A stretch of 64,000 nt of DNA from Rubrivivax sp. GTDB lineage: Bacteria; Pseudomonadota; Gammaproteobacteria; Burkholderiales; Burkholderiaceae_C. The stretch lies in assembly GCA_004210455.1 (NCBI GenBank), contig SEFA01000028.1:1-64000 (forward strand), written 5' to 3'. This document shows positions 53,073 through 61,964 of this stretch, piece by piece (position 1 is the stretch's first letter; each line of letters starts with the position of its first letter). Both the position numbers and the translations under genes were made by a program. Below the pieces are notes generated by a model that saw nothing but the letters and a program-made list of their open reading frames with translations, was not told the origin of the DNA and made no database searches.

Positions 53073-54381
53073 CCTGCTCATCCTGGGCCTGTTCGTGGCC
53101 CTGATCTACAAGACCTTCAAGGACCCGGTCTGGGGCGTGCTCGGCTGGGTGTGGATGGGCGTGATGAACCCCCACCGCCTGGCCTACGGCTTCGCGCACG
53201 ACGCGCCGTGGTCGATGGTCATCGCGCTGGCGCTGTTCGCGAGCCTGATCCTCAACCGCGACAAGCTGGTGAAATTTCCCGTCAACGCGGTGACCGTGCT
53301 GCTCTCGATCTGGATCCTCTGGATCGGCGTGTCGCCGATGCTGTTCTCGTTCTACCCGGACAAGGAGATGCACTTCTGGTCGCGCGCGTTCAAGGTGCTG
53401 CTCATGGTGCTGGTGTCGCTGCTGGTGGTGAAGCGGCGGCGCGACCTGGACTGGCTGGTGCTGGTGCTGGTGATCTCCATCGGCTACTACGGCGTCAAGG
53501 GCGGCGTGTTCACCGTGCTGTCCGGCGGGTCCGCGCGGGTGTGGGGGCCGGAGGGCTCCTTCATCGAGGACAACAACTCGCTGGCGTTGGCCACCATCAT
53601 GACGGTGCCGCTGATCCGCTACCTGCAGCTGCAGGCGGTCAAGCCCTGGCAGCGCCATCTGGCGACCGCGGCCATGCTGCTGTGCATGGCCTCGGCGGTG
53701 GGCTCGCAGTCGCGCGGGGCCTTCCTGGCGATCGTGACCATGTCCTTCTTCATGTGGATGAAGAGCCGCAACAAGCTGCCGCTGGCGCTGGTCGTGCTGG
53801 TGGCGCTGCCGCTGATCTTCGTGTTCATGCCCGACAGCTGGACCGACCGGATGGAGACCATCAAGACCTACGACCAGGATTCGTCGGCGATGGGCCGCAT
53901 CAACGCGTGGCAGATGGCGTGGCGGATGGCGGTGGACCTGTTCCCGTTCGGCGGCGGTTTCACGGTCGCGGGACCGGCGGTGTTCGCCAAGTACGCGCCC
54001 GATCCGACCATCCCGCTGACGGCGCACAGCATCTACTTCCAGGCGCTGGGCGAGCACGGCTTCTTCGGCCTGGCGGTGTTCGTCGGCATCTTCGCAACGA
54101 CCTGGCGGCTGGCGAGCGCGACCATGCGCGCCGCCAAGGACCATCCGGACCTGCAATGGGCGCGCGACCTGTCGGCGATGTGCCAGGTCGGCCTGATCGG
54201 GTACGCGACCGGCGGGGCCTTCCTGAGCCTGGTCTACTTCGACCTGCCGTACTACCTCGTGATGATCGTGGTGGTCGTGAACCGCATCGTCGCCGCCGAA
54301 GTGTCCAGCCGCAAGAGCGCCGCGATCGCGGCCGGGAAGGCGCCGCGCGACGTGCATTCGCCGTACTGGGGAGGCACCTGA
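53065..54381 (+). CDS. Putative O-glycosylation ligase, exosortase A-associated (Wzy/WaaL-like)
   Basis: A 438-residue polytopic inner-membrane protein with about 10-12 spans. N-terminal RDLLILGLFVALIYKTFKDP and VWMGVMNPHRLAYGFAHDAP are specific to the exosortase-linked O-antigen ligase-like group. The long periplasmic loop with SSAMGRINAWQMAWRMAVDL, FPFGGGFTVAGPAVF and PLTAHSIYFQALGEHGFFGL, with Arg and His, fits Wzy_C-type ligases or polymerases. It may polymerise the EPS or attach glycan to PEP-CTERM proteins (inference). The stop shares one base with the next start. Confidence 0.92.
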   Translation: MRDLLILGLFVALIYKTFKDPVWGVLGWVWMGVMNPHRLAYGFAHDAPWSMVIALALFASLILNRDKLVKFPVNAVTVLLSIWILWIGVSPMLFSFYPDKEMHFWSRAFKVLLMVLVSLLVVKRRRDLDWLVLVLVISIGYYGVKGGVFTVLSGGSARVWGPEGSFIEDNNSLALATIMTVPLIRYLQLQAVKPWQRHLATAAMLLCMASAVGSQSRGAFLAIVTMSFFMWMKSRNKLPLALVVLVALPLIFVFMPDSWTDRMETIKTYDQDSSAMGRINAWQMAWRMAVDLFPFGGGFTVAGPAVFAKYAPDPTIPLTAHSIYFQALGEHGFFGLAVFVGIFATTWRLASATMRAAKDHPDLQWARDLSAMCQVGLIGYATGGAFLSLVYFDLPYYLVMIVVVVNRIVAAEVSSRKSAAIAAGKAPRDVHSPYWGGT

Positions 54382-55343
54382 TGCTGGCGTCGCTGAGCCT
54401 GCTGGGCTGGCCGCGGGGGGCGTCCCCGCTGAGCATCCTGATCTACCACCGCGTGCTGCCCGCGCCCGACGCGATGCGGCCGGGCGAGATCGCGGCCGAA
54501 CGCTTCGAGGCGCAGGTCGCGTTCCTGTCGGCACACTTCACGCTGATGACGGTGAGCGACGCCGCGCTCGCGCTGCGCGAGGGCCGGCTGCCGAAGCGGG
54601 CCGCGTGCATCACCTTCGACGACGGCTACGCGGACAACTGGACGGTGGCGCATCCGATCCTGGCGCGTCACGGCGCGCGGGCGACGATCTACATCGCGAC
54701 CGGTTACCTGAACGGCGGCCGCATGTTCAGCGACACGGTGATCGAATTCGTGCGGCGGGTGCCGGGGCCGTTGCTGGACCTGTCGTCGGTCGGCATGGGC
54801 CTGCACCCCGTGGCGACGGATGATGAACGGCTGAAGGCGGTCTCGGCGCTGCAGGTGCAGCTGAAGTACCTGGCCCCGGACGAACGCGTGGCGCAGGTGC
54901 GCCGGATGCTGTCGGCGGTGCCGGTCGCCGCGATGCCCGATGACCTCATGCTGACCGATGCGCAGCTGAGGCAGCTGGCCGATGCGGGCCACGAGATCGG
55001 CGGCCACACGGTGGACCACACGGTGCTGACGACCTTGCCGCCGGAAGGCGCGCGAGCGCAGGTTCAGGCGGGTCGCGATCACCTCGCGGCGCTGCTGGGC
55101 CGGCCGGTGCGCAGCTTCGCGTATCCGAACGGCCGGCCGGTGCGCGACTACGACGCGGGCCACGCGGCGATGCTGCGGGAACTCGGGTTCGAGGCGGCGG
55201 TCAGCACGTCTCCGGGCGTGGCGCTGCCGGGCGCCGATCCGTTCCAGCTGCCCCGCTACACGCCGTGGGGCGATTCCACCGCGATGTTTGCGGCGCGGAT
55301 GATGCGCAACGCGCGCATGGGCGGCCCCGCGGCGGTCGTCTGA
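54381..55343 (+). CDS. Polysaccharide deacetylase family protein
   Basis: A 320-residue NodB-like protein, second deacetylase of the locus. Motifs: SILIYHRVLPAPDAMRPGEI, AACITFDDGYADNWTVAHPI (two Asp, first is base and second binds metal), the His motif IGGHTVDHTVLTTLPPEGA, and RSFAYPNGRPVRDYDAGHAA. It has no clear signal peptide and may act in the cytoplasm or be membrane-associated. Last gene of the rightward eps operon; 45 bp separate it from the convergent GT2 gene, with only a GACCGTCCG direct repeat and no clear terminator. Confidence 0.92.
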   Translation: MLASLSLLGWPRGASPLSILIYHRVLPAPDAMRPGEIAAERFEAQVAFLSAHFTLMTVSDAALALREGRLPKRAACITFDDGYADNWTVAHPILARHGARATIYIATGYLNGGRMFSDTVIEFVRRVPGPLLDLSSVGMGLHPVATDDERLKAVSALQVQLKYLAPDERVAQVRRMLSAVPVAAMPDDLMLTDAQLRQLADAGHEIGGHTVDHTVLTTLPPEGARAQVQAGRDHLAALLGRPVRSFAYPNGRPVRDYDAGHAAMLRELGFEAAVSTSPGVALPGADPFQLPRYTPWGDSTAMFAARMMRNARMGGPAAVV

Positions 55344-55388
55344 CCGTCCGGCCGCCGTCTGGCGCGCCGCCTCTCGGACCGTCCGTCG

Positions 55389-56393
55389 TCAGATCCCGTT
55401 GCGCCAGACCAGTCGCGGCGCCAGCGCCTGCGGCACGGGATCCTGCTGATCGAGCAGTTCGCGCCAGCCGCGGCGGTTGAGCGCGTCGGCGCGCAGCAGC
55501 GCCTCCACCTCCTGAGGCGCGCGCGCCTGCCAGGCCAGCGCGAGCGCGCGGGCCGTCGCCGGCAGGCTCTCGATGGGCTGGTGCCGCGTGGCGAGGAAGA
55601 ACTTCACCGCGGCGTTCTCGACGCGCCCGCGGCCCTGCCGCAGCACGCGCTTGATCTGGCCTTTCACGTCGTCGGGCCGCCACCACTGCTTCTTCGGCAG
55701 CAGCCAGGTGGCATCGTCGGCCACGGCGATGCGGCGGGGATCCCACGGCGAGGACTCCGGATGCAGGCCGAAGCTGAGGAAGGCGCCCATCAGCGAATCG
55801 GTGCGGTACAGCCCCACCGGCAGGCGCAGATTGCGCGCGCGCATGGCGGCGATCGTCGATCCTTTCAGGCAGCAGAAGTTGCCGTGGAAGCCGCCCTCCT
55901 GGCGCATGCGCTCGCGCAGGGCCGCGCTGCCGCGGCCGATCGACGGTTGCCCCGTGCCGCCGAGCACGTGCGCGCCACCGCCCTCGACCGCCTCGGCCAG
56001 ACGCGCGATGGCCAGGGGCGGCAGCGTGACGTAGCCGTCGATGAAGCAGGCGAGCGATTCGCCCTGCCAGATCGCGTGCACGTACTGGTTCCAGGCGTTG
56101 GCCTTGTCGCCGTGCGGGATCTCCCAGAGCGACACCGGGAAGGGCGGCGGCTCTGCGGCCAGGCGGCGCCGGAGCTGTCCGGCCAACGCGCCGTTGCCGT
56201 TGACGAGAATCACCACCTGCATGTCGGACGGCAGGGCGCCGCGCAGCGCCGACACGTTGGCGTGCAGGACCGCGTCGGACTCGCGCGACGAGAAGATGAC
56301 CAGCGACCCGCCGATGCTGCGGGGATCGGCAGCCACGCCGCCCAGGTCGCCCGGGTAGACGCTTGAGGCGCCGCCGTCGCCGTTCACGCTCAC
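55389..56393 (-). CDS. Glycosyltransferase family 2-like protein
   Basis: A protein of about 334 residues from GTG 56393, which overlaps the upstream asparagine synthetase-like stop (GTGA). The GT-A fold is visible at GGSLVIFSSRESDAVLHANV, DMQVVILVNGNGALAGQL, LACFIDGYVTLPPLAIARLA (the Asp region in place of a strict DxD) and GLYRTDSLMGAFLSFGLHPE. The C-terminal ~110 residues are helical. It likely adds a sugar or a modifying group in the second glycan cluster. Convergent with the XrtA operon. Confidence 0.8.
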   Translation of the reverse strand: MSVNGDGGASSVYPGDLGGVAADPRSIGGSLVIFSSRESDAVLHANVSALRGALPSDMQVVILVNGNGALAGQLRRRLAAEPPPFPVSLWEIPHGDKANAWNQYVHAIWQGESLACFIDGYVTLPPLAIARLAEAVEGGGAHVLGGTGQPSIGRGSAALRERMRQEGGFHGNFCCLKGSTIAAMRARNLRLPVGLYRTDSLMGAFLSFGLHPESSPWDPRRIAVADDATWLLPKKQWWRPDDVKGQIKRVLRQGRGRVENAAVKFFLATRHQPIESLPATARALALAWQARAPQEVEALLRADALNRRGWRELLDQQDPVPQALAPRLVWRNGI

Positions 56394-58084
56394 ACCCGGT
56401 AGTTGGGTCGATGCCCGCGCAGCCACTGCTCCAGCATCATCAGGATCCAGACCATCTCGCCGTAATAGCCCGGGTGTTCCGGCAGGCGTTCCTTGAGCAG
56501 GCCCTGGATGAACTGCGGCCGGACGATGCCGCGCGTGGACAGGCTGCCCAGCGAGTCCTCGGCCAGCGCGCGCAGGTTGGCGTCGCGCGTGGCCCAGACG
56601 CCGAAGGGCAGGCCGAAGCCCTGTTTCTTCTTGACGATGATCTCGTCGGGCAGGAAGCCCTTCAGCGCCTCCTTGAAGAACCAGCGCAGCTGCAGCCCCT
56701 TGAGCTTGTAGTCCGCCGGCAGGCGCTCGGAGAAGGCCAGCAGCTCGTCGTCCAGCATGGGGAAACCGACCGAGGTGCCCGCCAGCCGCGTGGTGCCCAC
56801 GACCTTGGGCAGGTCGGTGTCGGCCAGCGTGTAGCGCCAGTCGAAGGCCAGCATGCGGTCGACCAACTGCCCGGACTTGAGGCCGTTCCAGACCTGGCGC
56901 TGCTGCTTCTGCGGGCCCAGCGGGTCCACGCGGCGCAGGAAGTCCGTCTCCAGCACGTCGCCCATGCCCAGGCGCGTCAGCAGGTTGTAGCTCTGCAGCC
57001 GGTCGGGCATCGGGACGCGCGCCTGGTCGATGTAGCTGGCGCCCTTCTTCAGCAGCGGCAGCCTGCCGATCGGCGAGCCGAACACCGGCTGCAGCACCAG
57101 GTCGCGCAGCGGTTCCGGCACCTTGCCGTACCAGGAGAACACCGTCTGCTTCGCGTAACGCGTGTTGCCGCCGAAGAGTTCGTCCCCGCCGTCGCCCGCG
57201 AGCAGGTGCCGCACGCCGTTGTCGTGGGCGCGGCGGGCGCAGTAGTACGAGGGCAGCGCCGAGCTGTTGCCGAAAGGCTGGTCGTAATGCGTCGCGACTT
57301 TCGCGATGCCGTCGATCAGGTCCTTGGGCGTCACGTAGTACTCGTGATGCCGGCAGCCGAAATGCTTGGCGGCGGTGCGCGCGAAGGCCATCTCGTCGTA
57401 GCCCTCGGCTTCGAAACCGATGGAGTAGGTGTCCGCCGGACGTCCCGCGACGCGGCTCAGCATGCCCGCGACCGTCGAGCTGTCCGTGCCCCCGCTCAGG
57501 AAGCAGGCGGCGTCCGGCGCGTGCATCGCCCGCTGCACCGAGCGCTGGAGGATCTCCTTGAACTCGACCTTCAGGTCTTCCAGCTTCGGCGCCGGATCGG
57601 CGCGGAAGGTCGGCGTCCAGTAGGGCGTCACGCGCAGCTCGCCGCGCTCGAAGATCGCCACGTGCCCCGCCGGCAGCCGGAAGATGTTGCGGAACACCGT
57701 CCGCGGCGACGGGATCACGTGGAAGTAGAGGTAGTCGAACAGCGCCTGCGGATCGAGGTCGGCGTCGTCGCCGGCGAGGTCGTCCGCGCGGGTCGCGAAC
57801 TGCAACTCGTGGCCGACGATGCGGTAGCACAGCGGCTCGATGCCGAAGCGGTCCGTCGCCAGCAGCGTGCGCCCGCCGGGCTGGCGCCAGGCCACGGAAA
57901 AACGGCCGCCGACCTGCGCCAGCGCGGGTGCGGGATCGCTCGCCGACAGCAGCGACTGCCAGGCGGCGTCGCGTTGCGCGGCGGGGGCGTCGGCGGGCAG
58001 GCCGCGCAGCACCGGTTGCCCGGTGGCGAGGAAGTCCGCGCGCGGTCGCGCGGCGGCGTTGAAATCGGTGGGTGAGGCGTCCAT
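56390..58084 (-). CDS. Asparagine synthetase-like protein lacking the glutaminase Cys
   Basis: A 564-residue homologue of asparagine synthetase B. The synthetase half is intact: PP-loop ACFLSGGTDSSTVAGMLSRV, LLAGDGGDELFGGNTRYAKQ, and IVKKKQGFGLPFGVW near the end. The N-terminal part keeps recognisable glutaminase-fold pieces (GGRFSVAWRQPGGRTLLATD, RFGIEPLCYRI) but begins MDASPTDFN with no Cys2 and no HRGPDE motif, so it cannot hydrolyse glutamine. It may use free ammonia, another amine, or a nitrogen from a partner. It sits between GT2 and a GT gene in a glycan cluster. GTGA overlap with GT2. Confidence 0.9.
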   Translation of the reverse strand: MDASPTDFNAAARPRADFLATGQPVLRGLPADAPAAQRDAAWQSLLSASDPAPALAQVGGRFSVAWRQPGGRTLLATDRFGIEPLCYRIVGHELQFATRADDLAGDDADLDPQALFDYLYFHVIPSPRTVFRNIFRLPAGHVAIFERGELRVTPYWTPTFRADPAPKLEDLKVEFKEILQRSVQRAMHAPDAACFLSGGTDSSTVAGMLSRVAGRPADTYSIGFEAEGYDEMAFARTAAKHFGCRHHEYYVTPKDLIDGIAKVATHYDQPFGNSSALPSYYCARRAHDNGVRHLLAGDGGDELFGGNTRYAKQTVFSWYGKVPEPLRDLVLQPVFGSPIGRLPLLKKGASYIDQARVPMPDRLQSYNLLTRLGMGDVLETDFLRRVDPLGPQKQQRQVWNGLKSGQLVDRMLAFDWRYTLADTDLPKVVGTTRLAGTSVGFPMLDDELLAFSERLPADYKLKGLQLRWFFKEALKGFLPDEIIVKKKQGFGLPFGVWATRDANLRALAEDSLGSLSTRGIVRPQFIQGLLKERLPEHPGYYGEMVWILMMLEQWLRGHRPNYRV

Positions 58085-58127
58085 GAGGTGTGGCCTTCTG
58101 ATCGTTGTCGGCGTTGGCGTCGGCGCG

Positions 58128-59306
58128 TCAGCGCAGACCCAGGGCGCGCAGGGCTCGTCCGATCGCGGCTTTCGGCGCGAGCATCCAGCGCGGCGTCAGC
58201 CGCGGCCAATGGGTCTGGCGGGCGCGCCAGAGCGTGTCGTACTGGCCGACGGCCCGCCAGCGCGAGGCCGCGTCATCGAGGCGCCGGGCGGGGAAGGGCG
58301 CGCGCGGCGACGCGATGACGTGGCGGTAAGCGTCGACGAAGTGCATCGCCATCCGGGCCGGTTGCCAGTGCGCCAGCATCCAGGCGCGGTTCTGGCGCCC
58401 CAGCGCGCGCGTCAGCGCCGGCTGCCGGCACAGGTCCATCAGGACCTCCAGCGCGTGTTCGACGCCGACGTTGACGACCGGGAAGTCGCTGCGTCCGGTC
58501 AGTTCCTGCAGCGCCGCCAGCGTGCGGCCGTCCAGGTAGGACAGGCACACCGACCCCTGCGCCAGGGCTTCCAGCGTGTTCAGGTGGTAGCTGCCGGTGA
58601 CCAGATCGTCGATGAACAGGTGGCAGCGCGCCTTGCGCGCGAGGCATTCCGCATGCGGGACCCGTTCGATGAGGTCGACCTCCAGCGCGATGCCCTCGCG
58701 CGCGCAGCGGCGACGCAGCTGCCGCAGCAGCTTGACCGTCTCGCCGTAGCCCTTGGTGTCCCAGCGCGACGAGCCGCCGGAGTTGAAGCGCGTCGGCGCG
58801 TAACCGATGCGCAGCGGGCCGTCCTCCGGGGGCGACGGCAGGTCCAGCGCGACGACGTTGGGCACCAGCCGCGCGTCGGGGAACTGCCGCTCCGGGTACT
58901 GCGCGATCACCAGCTTGGGGATGGGGCAGTCAGCGACCGCTTGCGTCGGCTGGCGGTTGAAGCGGGCGACCAGGTCGGGCGTCGAATGGAAGTGCCGCAC
59001 CATCGGCTTGCCCGTCTGCCAGAGCTCGGCGAACGAGACGGGCGCGAAGTCGTCGCTGTCCAGGTGCAGGTAGTTGTGCAGATGGACGACGTCGCAACGC
59101 GACAGCAGCGCCAGGACCTCGTCGCGGTCGCGCGGCCAGCGCAGGTCCAGCTCGAAGCTCATGCGGTCGTACTCGCCCGCCTGCGCGTCCAGCACCACCC
59201 AGCGCGCGTCCACGCCGGGCAACGCGCGCAGCGCGGCGCAGACCCTGCCGGGCGCGCCCACGAGCGGCGTGTGCGAGAAGTGCAGCGCGAGCATGGGCGG
59301 ACTCAT
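58128..59306 (-). CDS. Putative glycosyltransferase (GT-B-like)
   Basis: A 392-residue protein resembling GT4/GT1-type transferases without a strong family call. Segments: HFSHTPLVGAPGRVCAALRA, CDVVHLHNYLHLDSDDFAPV, KPMVRHFHSTPDLVARFN, and donor-side RIGYAPTRFNSGGSSRWDTK, GSYHLNTLEALAQGSVCLSY (the Glu of the EX7E region). The last 60 residues are basic and Trp-rich (TLWRARQTHWPRLTPRW), suggesting membrane association. Start 59306 overlaps the WbsX stop by 4 bp, so the two are translationally coupled. Confidence 0.78.
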   Translation of the reverse strand: MSPPMLALHFSHTPLVGAPGRVCAALRALPGVDARWVVLDAQAGEYDRMSFELDLRWPRDRDEVLALLSRCDVVHLHNYLHLDSDDFAPVSFAELWQTGKPMVRHFHSTPDLVARFNRQPTQAVADCPIPKLVIAQYPERQFPDARLVPNVVALDLPSPPEDGPLRIGYAPTRFNSGGSSRWDTKGYGETVKLLRQLRRRCAREGIALEVDLIERVPHAECLARKARCHLFIDDLVTGSYHLNTLEALAQGSVCLSYLDGRTLAALQELTGRSDFPVVNVGVEHALEVLMDLCRQPALTRALGRQNRAWMLAHWQPARMAMHFVDAYRHVIASPRAPFPARRLDDAASRWRAVGQYDTLWRARQTHWPRLTPRWMLAPKAAIGRALRALGLR

Positions 59307-60382
59307 CCGGCGCGGACGATCTCGCGCCGCAACGCCTCCAGATACCCCATGCCGGTGACCTGATCGGGCTCGAGGTAATTGCCTTCGGCCCACTCGTTCC
59401 AGGACTTCACGATCAGCAGCCGCTTGTCCAGCGGCCGGTCGCGCAGCATGTCCACGGCGCGGCGGACCTGTCCCGCGAAGAGCTCGGGATCGCAGCCCTC
59501 GATCACGTTGCCGCGGGTGCCGTGGCGCGCGGTCGTGTCCCAGTTGGGGAACACGGTCGGGAACACGTCGGCGCCCGGCACGTGGTCGACGACCGGCTCG
59601 CGCATGACTTCCTCGTAACGATGGACCGTGGGCCAGCCGCGCCAGGCCTGCATCTTGTAGCGCAGCCAGCGGGCCGGGTCGCGGCGGGAGATCCAGGGAC
59701 GCGTGTCCGGCAGCCGGTGCGCGACGGCACCGTCGAAGCCGGCCGTGCGTGGGTCCCAGGGCTGCTGGCGGTGGTTCACGCCGATGAAGTAGAAACCGCC
59801 CAGGCCGGCCTGGCGGGCCAGGTCTTGCCATTGCGCGATGAACTGCTCGCGCTCGGCGATCTGCATCGGCCGGTAGATGAAGAACACGGGCTTGCCGTCC
59901 ACGCGCAGGTAGCGCGCGTCGCGGAAGGCGGGCAGCAGGTGCTCGAAGTGGGCGGCATGGTCCTCCGGGCCGGGATAGACCTGCTCCAGCAGCGTCTGGC
60001 GAGGTTGTCCGGCCCACACGCCGGTCCAGGACTCGTTGGCCCAGCACAGGCAGAACGGGAAGTCGGGATCGCCCGCCGCGAGCACCTCGTTGAAGGGCCG
60101 CTCCAGCATCTCGCGTCCGCCGAACCAGTAGTGGTAGTAGCAGAAGGCCTCGATGCCGTGCGCCCGGGCCATGTCGGCCTGCGCCGCGCGCGTCTCGGCC
60201 ACGCGCAGGTCGTAGTAGCCGAGGTCGGCCGGCAGCTTGGGCTGCTGGTGCCCCGGGTACAGCGGCTTGGCCTTGGCGACGTTGCGCCATTCGGTGAATC
60301 CGCGGCCCCACCATGCGTCGTTTTCCGGCGTCGGGTGGTACTGGGGGAGGTAGAGGGCAATGACACGTGCCAGGCGGTCCAT
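59303..60382 (-). CDS. WbsX-like glycoside hydrolase-type protein (GH99-like)
   Basis: A 359-residue protein of the WbsX/Glyco_tran_WbsX family found in O-antigen and EPS loci. The start RVIALYLPQYHPTPENDAWW followed by GRGFTEWRNVAKAKPLYPGH is diagnostic, as are GIEAFCYYHYWFGGREMLER, FCLCWANESWTGVW and the C-terminal LLIVKSWNEWAEGNYLEPD. It shares the GH99 barrel fold, with possible catalytic acids in the NES/NEW motifs; whether it cuts or transfers glycans is unclear. The 187-bp region upstream carries a TAGAAT that could be a -10 box on the minus strand and a 9-bp repeat. Confidence 0.92.
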   Translation of the reverse strand: MDRLARVIALYLPQYHPTPENDAWWGRGFTEWRNVAKAKPLYPGHQQPKLPADLGYYDLRVAETRAAQADMARAHGIEAFCYYHYWFGGREMLERPFNEVLAAGDPDFPFCLCWANESWTGVWAGQPRQTLLEQVYPGPEDHAAHFEHLLPAFRDARYLRVDGKPVFFIYRPMQIAEREQFIAQWQDLARQAGLGGFYFIGVNHRQQPWDPRTAGFDGAVAHRLPDTRPWISRRDPARWLRYKMQAWRGWPTVHRYEEVMREPVVDHVPGADVFPTVFPNWDTTARHGTRGNVIEGCDPELFAGQVRRAVDMLRDRPLDKRLLIVKSWNEWAEGNYLEPDQVTGMGYLEALRREIVRAG

Positions 60383-60524
60383 GCGGTCGATCTTCTAAGT
60401 CGTGGGCGCTGACCGGCAACGTACCGGCGCAGCGGATTCTAGGGGCCGACCCTCGTCCGCCAGGGCGCTTCGCCCCCCGACCTCGGGGCCCGATCCAGGG
60501 GGGGCGGACCCGGTGCCCGGCGGG

Positions 60525-60569
60525 CCGGATGGGCTGGATAGGCCGGACGGGCTCGAGGGACCGGCGTCC
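60525..60569. repeat. Degenerate 9-bp tandem repeat beside a minus-strand stop
   Basis: CCGGATGGG, CTGGATAGG, CCGGACGGG, CTCGAGGGA and CCGGCGTCC lie head to tail and abut the stop codon of the minus-strand WaaA-like gene (60570). The copies are imperfect but keep a 9-base period. Confidence 0.65.
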
Positions 60570-61964
60570 TCAGCGGCCCAGCCAGGGCTCGCCGGCCGCC
60601 TGATGTCGCGCGACGGAGCCCCGCATCGAGGCCAGGACCTCCTCGGTGCGCCGCAGGTCCTCGGCGATGCGCGGCGCCCGGGCGATGGCGGCCAGCCAGT
60701 AATCGCACATGGTGGCGTCGTCGTCGCATTCGTGCAGGACGCCGCGGTCGCGCAGCAGGCGGTAGACCGGATACGACGGGTAGGTCGTGTCCCAGCCGCC
60801 GCGGATGGTCAGCGGCTTGTTCAGCCCCAGCGGCTCCAGCACGTTGTGATCGACGCCCACGTGCGCGACGCTGGCCGCCGCGTAGAAGTCGCGCAGCTCC
60901 CCGACCGTGTCCAGCACCATGCAGGCCACGTCGGCCGCGAGCGGCGCGTCCTCCACCTGCGAGCGCCGCGTGACCCGCAGACCCGCTTCGGCCAGTTGCG
61001 CCAGCAGCTCGCCCATGCGCGCCTGGTTCTCGGGATGGCGCGGCGCCAGGATCAGCAGCGCGTCGGGATGCGTGCGGCGCAGGCGCTCGAAGGCGCCCAG
61101 CACCTGGCGCTGCTCGGCCAGTTCGGTGACGCAGCCGCCGACCACGATGGGCCGGGCCGACGCGAGCAGATGGCCCAGCAGCCGTGGACTGCGCGTGGCC
61201 TGCTCCACGCCCCAGTCGGCGCGGCGCATCGCGTCGAATTTCATGTTGCCCGTCACCTGCAGCCGTGCGCGCGGCGCGCCGCGCGATTCGAGCTGGCGCG
61301 CGGTCTCGTCATCCTGCACGCACAGCACGTCGAAGGCGTTCAGGAAATCGCGTTCCAGCAGGCGGCGCTCCAGCTGGTCGAGCCGCGCCGGCGGGTCGTA
61401 GTGGTACAGCCAGCCGTTGAGCATCAGCGTCGCGGCGTTGTGGCGGCGCGCCTCGCGCAGGAAGGCATAGGAGAAGCGGCAGGGCGCCTCGGACGGCAGG
61501 CAGGGGATCTCCGCCACGGCCAGCATCGCCGGCGGCAGCAGGCGGGCCAGGCGGCGCGCGTCGCTGCTGTGGCCGCGGCTGGTGCAGACCACCGCCTGCG
61601 GCAGCCGGGCGAGGTAGGCGTCGCGGTAGTGCGGATGCTCGGTGATCAGCACCGGCCGCAGGTCGGGCCGCTGCGCGATCAGCCATTCGATCATCGGCGC
61701 GACCGCGTTGAGCTCGCCGATCGTGGTCACGTAGAACCACAGCGCCGGGCCGGTCGCCTCGGCCGGCGTCACCGAGAACGCGCCCAGCGTGTTGTTGCCG
61801 CGCTGGTCGCTCAGCCACTCCAGCGCGCGGAACATCGCCCAGCGCAGCGGCTCGCCGAGGCGGGTCGAGGCCGGCGCCAGCGGGGTCTGCGCCTTCGCCC
61901 GCGAAGGCGTCGGGGTAGGCGTGGGGGTGGGCGGAGGCGTCGCCAGGGAGGAGGAATCAGGCAT
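60570..61964 (-). CDS. WaaA-like (KDO transferase family, GT30) glycosyltransferase
   Basis: A 464-residue protein resembling 3-deoxy-D-manno-octulosonate transferase. The N-terminal Glycos_transf_N region shows ALWFYVTTIGELNAVAPMIE, VLITEHPHYRDAYLARLPQA and DVLCVQDDETARQLESRGA; then LQVTGNMKFDAMRRADWG, VGGCVTELAEQRQVLGAFER, LLILAPRHPENQARMGEL and VAHVGVDHNVLEPLGLNKPL follow the WaaA pattern. The usual signature ASVGE is changed to TTIGE with the key Glu kept. It probably adds KDO or a related ulosonic acid to this glycan and is not the housekeeping lipid A enzyme. The first 25 residues include a Pro-Thr repeat. The flippase stop overlaps its start. Confidence 0.85.
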   Translation of the reverse strand: MPDSSSLATPPPTPTPTPTPSRAKAQTPLAPASTRLGEPLRWAMFRALEWLSDQRGNNTLGAFSVTPAEATGPALWFYVTTIGELNAVAPMIEWLIAQRPDLRPVLITEHPHYRDAYLARLPQAVVCTSRGHSSDARRLARLLPPAMLAVAEIPCLPSEAPCRFSYAFLREARRHNAATLMLNGWLYHYDPPARLDQLERRLLERDFLNAFDVLCVQDDETARQLESRGAPRARLQVTGNMKFDAMRRADWGVEQATRSPRLLGHLLASARPIVVGGCVTELAEQRQVLGAFERLRRTHPDALLILAPRHPENQARMGELLAQLAEAGLRVTRRSQVEDAPLAADVACMVLDTVGELRDFYAAASVAHVGVDHNVLEPLGLNKPLTIRGGWDTTYPSYPVYRLLRDRGVLHECDDDATMCDYWLAAIARAPRIAEDLRRTEEVLASMRGSVARHQAAGEPWLGR

